Notes under the pieces: generated by a model
Told to the model about the DNA's origin: nothing
Databases searched by the model: none
The model's input: the letters and a program-made list of their open reading frames with translations, nothing else
Origin: Cloacimonetes bacterium UBA4175
Lineage (GTDB): Bacteria > Cloacimonadota > Cloacimonadia > Cloacimonadales > Cloacimonadaceae
DNA: 29,703 nt
Assembly: GCA_002379855.1 (NCBI GenBank)
Contig: DFUX01000015.1
Coordinates: forward strand, 1 to 29,703
Direction: 5' to 3'
Translations under genes and position numbers: made by a program
Shown here: positions 26,501 through 29,703 of the stretch, one piece after another
How the letters are laid out: every line of letters begins with the position of its first letter
Position numbering within the stretch: the first letter of the stretch is position 1

Positions 26501-28103
26501 CCATCATCCTGCAGGAACCGTTGTAATAGAGGCCGCCGACAGTTGTTTTGGCTTCGGCGATCAGCAGGTCTGTCACCTCATCCTGGGCACGCATCGGCGA
26601 GCTCCAGGATTGGTTGATGGAAGAGGCATACATAGCCACGGCACCGCCATTGGCATTGCGTAGCCAGGCTTCGGCAAAGCAGGTGATGGAGACAAAATTG
26701 CCATTTACGCAAGCAACGTCCATGATGAAGGGCGTTTTTGTACCGTTGGTGAGCGCTGAGGCATTGGTGTTGTTAAATCCGGTGGTAACCCAGCTTGTGT
26801 TTGACCCATGGCCGACATAGTTCATGAAACCACGGCCGGCATTGACATTGGTAGTCACGGTGGAAGCAGAGGCGCCTGGGTCATAGACCTGATCAACAGA
26901 TGTATAGCCGTAGTTGAGCAGATCAGTGCGGATATTGTTCATGTGCGCTATATCTGATTCGCCGTTGTCACCGCCGCTGCCGCCTTCATCGGAGGCGATA
27001 CCCAAGGCACGGCTCAGCCAGGTGTCGGAGGTGGTCACGTCTCTTTCATAGGCGATGGCCTTGTTGATCTGGGCTGTGACCTGGGCTGCTGTTTCAGCGG
27101 AGAAGCGGCCGATGAAAATATCGGGGTAGTTATCCGAACCGGCAACCAGGGAGAAGGACGGGTCGGAGCCGCCGCCACCGGATGACAGGGACGGAATCTG
27201 CGGCGCGTCACCAACCAACTGCACGTAAGTGAGGTTGTTGTCCGCGTTATAGCGGTTCTGGATGTAGGTCTGCAATTGCGTCGCGGTGGATCCTATGGTG
27301 GACCACTCCACCAGTTCCGTGGGGATGCCTTTTTGGATTTTCCAATTCACATAGGGCTGGATGGTGCTCATATAGTTGGTGTGGCAGATCACCAGCAGCT
27401 TGCCGAAGCTGTCGTCCACCGGGGTATAGCGGAAGCTGTCCCAGTTTATAAAGCGGTTCTCATATAATGAGACAAAGTCACGGGAGATCGAGGTTCTGCT
27501 GCGGTTCAGAGTGTTGAGCGTGTCGATTCCTGCGGCGTGAACCCGTATCTTGAAAGCCGTATATACACGCAGAGTGCGTGTAGCTGGATTGTAGGCAAAA
27601 GGAGTTGTCTTAACCACGATGCCGCGAAAGTCCCTCATTATATAAGGATCGGAGAGTTCGGCCGGAGTGGCTGGATAGAACGCATTTTTGTTGTAAACTT
27701 CGTCAAATACATAGGGTATCGTGGCAGGATCGATGTTCCTGGTGATGACACCCTTGGATGGAGCCACTGGCAATTCGATATCCTGATATTCAAGATCATA
27801 GACATCTAAAGCCATCAAGGCGTTGTTATCGATGATAATACTGCGGTTGAACACCGGAAGCTGGGGATACCCTTTTTCCTGACTGACGCCTTCCTTTGGC
27901 ATCAGAATATGGTACCATTCGCTACCGTCAATGTTCACAGGTATCTTTTCGAAACTACCGATGCGGTATTGAAGAACCGTTTCGGTGGCGGAAGATGACA
28001 TTACGGTAACGGAATTGGCTCCGCTACTCAGTGTTACGGTCTCTGCCGCTGCGGTACAAACCAGCAGTGTCAGCAGAGCGAGAAACAAAACAAGTCGTTT
28101 CAT
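20568..28103 (-). CDS. Giant secreted fusion: Arg-gingipain-like C25 protease plus PPAD-type arginine deiminase
   Basis: A 2511-residue exported protein. Signal peptide (1-21), then gingipain-type propeptide to about 225. C25 protease about 230-563: catalytic H432 (NYVGHGS) and C465 (DVACVNG), Asp384 (ESDIAH) and Trp500 (NQSWSSPMR) matching RgpB Asp163 and Trp284 of the Arg pocket. Ig-like domain 563-650; two CARDB-like domains to 878; module 879-1050 (EVVIGNGTST); FnIII 1051-1134 and 1135-1234; second EVIIGTGT module 1235-1416; ASH-like and other beta domains to about 1910. Deiminase about 1913-2235: D1992 (TRDYGPW), H2109/D2111 (DHIDCHAK), N2171, C2224 (AAHCRVH). R2014 and R2016 sit where PPAD has Arg152/Arg154. 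Ig-like, cadherin-like and FnIII domains end the protein. No type A sorting domain is seen. Perfect AGGAGG at 28117-28112, 8 bases before ATG. Confidence 0.92.
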   Translation of the reverse strand: MKRLVLFLALLTLLVCTAAAETVTLSSGANSVTVMSSSATETVLQYRIGSFEKIPVNIDGSEWYHILMPKEGVSQEKGYPQLPVFNRSIIIDNNALMALDVYDLEYQDIELPVAPSKGVITRNIDPATIPYVFDEVYNKNAFYPATPAELSDPYIMRDFRGIVVKTTPFAYNPATRTLRVYTAFKIRVHAAGIDTLNTLNRSRTSISRDFVSLYENRFINWDSFRYTPVDDSFGKLLVICHTNYMSTIQPYVNWKIQKGIPTELVEWSTIGSTATQLQTYIQNRYNADNNLTYVQLVGDAPQIPSLSSGGGGSDPSFSLVAGSDNYPDIFIGRFSAETAAQVTAQINKAIAYERDVTTSDTWLSRALGIASDEGGSGGDNGESDIAHMNNIRTDLLNYGYTSVDQVYDPGASASTVTTNVNAGRGFMNYVGHGSNTSWVTTGFNNTNASALTNGTKTPFIMDVACVNGNFVSITCFAEAWLRNANGGAVAMYASSINQSWSSPMRAQDEVTDLLIAEAKTTVGGLYYNGSCRMMDVYGSDGVNMFKTWHIFGDASLSSRTKTPIAMNVTHPSSITSGTTSVNVSTGVNNTLVAITYNNVIYGRAFTNSSGNATITLSNPPTGTLNYTITATAHNRVTYVGTIAQTVSAGPWMEVTAANYDDANNDIPEYNESGYFDVTFKNSGTSAASGVTAILSCSTSGITITDNSHTISSLAAGASVQANDAYAITIANNVPDGTVANFTITMTMSGYDPWTYNFSKTINAPALAFGNMTISDPTGDNDGLLDPGETATISIVLNNSGGAASLAGSGTLTCSTSGITVVNGSASFTAISAGGYATLNFTVTAASSMAEGTLAAFVLNAVAGQYSANTTVNVEVGAPMEVVIGNGTSTQSYPIDRYYNYSSHEAIYLTSEIGTAGTIKSIGFYKASGADVNPIESVTVYMKNTSSNTLADGTYSTTGYTQVYSGTWPNTATSGWMEVNLDNQFAYDGSNLSILTIKGNQAWTSNYPVWTYTTASPARARQSRNDNYQPTSLTASTSLPNLKLKIFPTPGMLYPPRELTASATHGSVTLTWQAPINGTPTGYKVYKNNTALTTVTGLTYTDTAVTDGTTYSYKVTALYGSDESDPTATVTATPNMYAPTNLVATGGDSVVMLTWTAAAGREAEEAFSLGSKDRAISSYRIYRDGAALTTVTGTSYSDTNVTNGTTYNYYVTTLYTNPAGESAASNTASATPNIVTEVIIGTGTGSNGTSTACPVNQYYRSLHGQAVYTAAELNAAGVVGPINITKIGFNITGLPSQAMPNFVVRMGHTTATNVSSWISTGLTQVWSSSSYQPTATGWNMYTLSTPFLWNGIDNIVVDTAFNQIASWNYSGTTEYTEVSNGYRYVRQDSSNQGNIFSGGSISSYRPNLKLTLLPNQSGPVILVNPTTLAYGDVAVGSTDTKTFTIQNSGDQTLTGTITTPAGYTVAAARNSTEVTLAGKESRNSLNFSINAGATKTYNLTFAPTAVASYNGNVVIANNSINNTSVNIAVTGTGYIPPTISIDNDSLYAYLQVGTQGADSFTITNTGSQTLIYSIDIEEMSGKNNTELSNSKGKKNRDITGSTLTINATDYTPGTTLDWTFTATNNSTDAEWMQDVTISFPAGVTVNSATNFVGGDGGDMTPNVTSGNGVTITWHGETSSGWGVIYSNGDSASATVNVTIGSGFSGDLTLPWTLHGDEYEYSGEPHTLSGSIVLPSTGSPDPTWYSASPLSGSIAAGQSETVTVNFSAVDMAVGSYYADLTITSNDPVNPTLVVDLQMDVWDEIVTDPLIAVTPASVSGTAVEGASTTATVTVTNNGGAALTWSTSSSFATWGTVSPTSGTIAAGGNTVLTLTLNAAALTAGTYNANMVITSNAVNEPSLTVPVSFTVEAYVEPSDIRFIAEWEPATGVLIAYANGFGLPYPMIADLSNRGNVYVLVTSSNQGNASSQLSSNGVNMSNVSFIIRDGVNTYWTRDYGPWSIFDANGEMAIVDFRYNRNRPYDNAVNAILDDQFGFGYYYMPLVATGGNVMTDGQGKMMSTNLIMTENDGVQNSQVTEYSYTLAEIEDLVAEYLGVNEYFMYADPLSNSSIDHIDCHAKLLDVDKVMIARVPVGHSNYTALENVVDYWESKTSSYGTPYQIFRVDQTSENEPYANSFIFNNKIYVPQWNSTASAADQAAIAAYQTAMPGYTVQGYYSSSWLSDDAAHCRVHTIFDEQMIHLAHVQPTSATANSYVTLDVTITHSNPLNGGSTYIAYRHSTTGQWQTIPLTLVSGNNWTASVPTPALGQTLYYYILATDTTGRSAKLPLCGASDPFELLVDTAGANNAPTIALPETFEFDMNGNLVVDFSQYVDDVDGDTLTLSYSGNTNVNVAINGLTVTFSATADWYGIEALTFTVSDGTDTASDDVNVKVNLTWLAVPDVSVSYIDATPDYVKLQWSAILNANYYQIWVSADPYGTYSFLGQTTDTYWNDMDLSHAMRFYKVIASNESYPYAK

Positions 28104-28119
28104 TAAGCGATCCTCCTGA

Positions 28120-29451
28120 TCATTGGGTTTTATTCATGAATCTTTCCAAATCTTTCATCCCCTGGGGGGTGGAAAACTTCTTCATCATCTTTTTCATGTC
28201 GTCAAACTGGCGCAGCAGGCGGTTGACCTCAGTGACTGTCCTGCCACAACCTTTGGCAATGCGCAAGCGCCGGCTGCCGTTCAGTATCTCGGGTTTTTCT
28301 CGTTCTTTATCGGTCATCGATTGAATGATGGCTTCCACATGCTTTAGGGCGTTGTCGTCGATCTTCATGTCTGCCGGAAGCTTGCGACCAAGGCCCGGTA
28401 TCATCCGGATTAAGGATTCCAGCGAGCCCATTTTTTTGATGCTCTGCAGTTGCTTGAGAAAGTCGTTTAGGGTAAACTGGTTTTTCAGCATTTTCTTGGC
28501 GAGCTTTTCAGCTTCGGCGGCATCACTGGCTTCCTCAGCCTTTTCGATCAGGCTCAGAACATCGCCCATCCCCAGGATTCTGGATGCCATACGGTCTGGA
28601 TAGAAAGGTTCCAGGTCGCTGACTTTTTCTCCCACTCCCACGAAGGCCACCGGTTTATCGGTGACAGCTTTGATGGAGAGGGCTGCTCCACCGCGGGCAT
28701 CGCCATCCATCTTGGTGAGAATAACCGCGTCGAAAGCCAGTTTGTCATAGAACTCACGGGCGACAGTGACGGCATCCTGTCCAGTCATGGCATCGGCTAC
28801 AAAGAAGATATAGTCGGGTTTTATAAAAGCCTTCAGCCGGGCAACCTCGTCCATCATCATTTCGTCGATATGCAGCCGTCCCGCAGTATCAAAGATGAGC
28901 AGATTCCGATAGTCTTTTTGCGCGGCTCGCAGGGCTGAATCGGCAATCTTGATTACGTCTTTTGTGTCCTCAGCTATTACAGGAATGTCGATCTGTTTTC
29001 CCAGAATCTGGAGCTGATCAACAGCGGCGGGACGGTAAACGTCGCAGGCTACCATCATCGTGCTGAAGCCTTTTTTGCGGTAATGCAGTGCCAGCTTGGC
29101 GCAAGCGGTGGTTTTGCCGGATCCTTGCAGCCCAACCATCATCACTTTGGTAAGCCTGTTGTTGTAAACCTTAAATTCAAATCCCTCCGTATCCATCAAA
29201 GCAACCAGTTGCTCATATACTACCTTGATGACTTGCTGGCCGGGGGAGAGGGACTTCATTACTTCCACACCAAGGGCGCGCTTCTCAACTTCGGCGATGA
29301 AGTTTTTTACGATCTTGAAGTTTACGTCTGCTTCCAAGAGGGCCATGCGGATTTCACGCAGAGCATCCTTGATATTTTGCTCGGTGAGATAACCGCGTCC
29401 TCTGATGTTACGGAAGACTTTGTCCAGTTTTTCAGTTAAGTTGTTAAACAT
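28120..29451 (-). CDS. ffh: Signal recognition particle GTPase Ffh
   Basis: Ffh binds 4.5S RNA and signal sequences on ribosomes and docks with FtsY to deliver nascent membrane and exported proteins. The N-domain is residues 1-100. The G-domain has GLQGSGKTT (107-115), DTAGR (188-192) and TKMDGDARGG (246-255). The methionine-rich M-domain follows (about 320-443), with IRMIPGLG and the RNA-binding stretch RRLRIAKGCGRTVTEVNRLL. That motif normally reads GSG; here Ser402 is replaced by Cys (GCG 401-403). Length (443 residues) is normal. A short GAG lies 4 bases before the ATG. A promoter with TTGACA lies about 65 bases upstream. The giant secreted protein gene starts 16 bases after the stop. Confidence 0.97.
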   Translation of the reverse strand: MFNNLTEKLDKVFRNIRGRGYLTEQNIKDALREIRMALLEADVNFKIVKNFIAEVEKRALGVEVMKSLSPGQQVIKVVYEQLVALMDTEGFEFKVYNNRLTKVMMVGLQGSGKTTACAKLALHYRKKGFSTMMVACDVYRPAAVDQLQILGKQIDIPVIAEDTKDVIKIADSALRAAQKDYRNLLIFDTAGRLHIDEMMMDEVARLKAFIKPDYIFFVADAMTGQDAVTVAREFYDKLAFDAVILTKMDGDARGGAALSIKAVTDKPVAFVGVGEKVSDLEPFYPDRMASRILGMGDVLSLIEKAEEASDAAEAEKLAKKMLKNQFTLNDFLKQLQSIKKMGSLESLIRMIPGLGRKLPADMKIDDNALKHVEAIIQSMTDKEREKPEILNGSRRLRIAKGCGRTVTEVNRLLRQFDDMKKMMKKFSTPQGMKDLERFMNKTQ

Positions 29452-29515
29452 AAGCTCTATACTACTTTGTTAGAATTCGTTACTTGTGTTAACTCATATA
29501 TTGATGAATAAAGAC

Positions 29516-29544
29516 ATTCTGGTATGTTGCGACATTTATGTCAA
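29516..29544 (-). promoter_or_regulatory. Likely sigma-70-type promoter of ffh
   Basis: On the - strand, TTGACA (29544-29539) is followed after 17 bases by CAGAAT (29521-29516), a four-of-six match. The leader would be about 58 bases. It would drive ffh and, given the 16-base gap, probably also the gingipain-deiminase gene. The -35 overlaps the last codons of the upstream ORF. The region is AT-rich. Confidence 0.6.
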
Positions 29545-29703
29545 GTAAACATTATAGTTCTCTTGCAAGCTAAGCGGATTGGTTGTCATTAGTAGATCTT
29601 TGATTTGTTCCCAACAACGCATCACTTTATTTACATCAATAAACGAAATACGTTTATAATTTCGTTTTTGTTTCATACCGCCTTCCTTTGCTGCTACAGG
29701 CTT
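29536..29703 (-). CDS. End of an unidentified ORF (open to window edge)
   Basis: The frame is open from the right edge to a TAA at 29536-29538. It gives 55 residues ending in NPLSLQENYNVYLT, rich in Lys, Arg and Asn and clearly more AT-rich than the genes to the left. Two readings are possible: the C-terminal part of a larger gene beyond the edge, or a small 46-residue protein from ATG 29676, which has AAGGAAGGCGG just upstream. I recognise no family. The base composition would fit a horizontally acquired or mobile-element remnant, but this is only a guess. Confidence 0.35.
   Translation of the reverse strand, partial: KPVAAKEGGMKQKRNYKRISFIDVNKVMRCWEQIKDLLMTTNPLSLQENYNVYLT

Noticed and set aside
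20568..28103. Agmatine deiminase as the function of the C-terminal domain of the giant protein
   Set aside because: Agmatine deiminases are cytoplasmic and act on a free amine without a carboxylate; the signal peptide and the two Arg residues placed as in PPAD favour a peptidyl C-terminal arginine deiminase.

Overview
The window looks like chromosomal DNA from an uncultured Gram-negative anaerobe of the Cloacimonadota type (Candidatus Cloacimonas relatives); the wider FCB group (Bacteroidota and neighbours) is the alternative. The reasons are gene content and style: a dcw cell-wall/division cluster, a protein with a type IX secretion C-terminal sorting domain, a seven-bladed propeller protein, and a 2511-residue secreted protein built from gingipain, fibronectin-III, Ig-like and peptidylarginine deiminase modules. 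The taxonomic call is an inference; there is no rRNA gene here.

Layout. Bases 1-6028 (+ strand) hold a tight dcw operon: the end of ftsW, then murG, murC, ftsQ, ftsA and ftsZ, closed by a strong terminator at 6074-6109. It covers lipid II synthesis and the start of the Z-ring, but murB and ddl are absent from their usual place. Bases 6110-6551 are non-coding and carry two copies of a dispersed palindromic repeat plus other short repeats. Bases 6552-8546 (- strand) hold a YgiQ-type radical SAM protein and a cold-shock protein with its own terminator. Bases 8767-10971 (+ strand) form a three-gene operon: a stand-alone receiver domain, a FemAB/GNAT-like transferase and D-Ala-D-Ala ligase, so the missing ddl lies about 4 kb from the dcw operon. 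Everything after that is on the - strand.

Bases 11047-16447 encode an atypical GAPDH and, just upstream in the same operon, a 1370-residue protein. Its C-terminal third is the ATP-grasp and phosphohistidine half of pyruvate phosphate dikinase, without the PEP/pyruvate barrel. Bases 16559-20084 encode two exported proteins, one with a type A sorting domain and one a propeller. Bases 20568-28103 encode the giant protein, which starts 16 bases after ffh (28120-29451), the SRP GTPase gene. The right edge holds the end of an unidentified ORF and a promoter for ffh.

The standout is the giant protein. It joins an Arg-gingipain-like cysteine protease (His432/Cys465, S1-pocket Asp384, Trp500) to a Porphyromonas-type peptidylarginine deiminase (Asp1992, His2109, Asp2111, Asn2171, Cys2224, with two Arg residues placed as in the PPAD carboxylate clamp). 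In Porphyromonas gingivalis these are separate enzymes acting in sequence: Rgp cuts after Arg and PPAD citrullinates the new C-terminal Arg. Here both activities appear to sit on one polypeptide.
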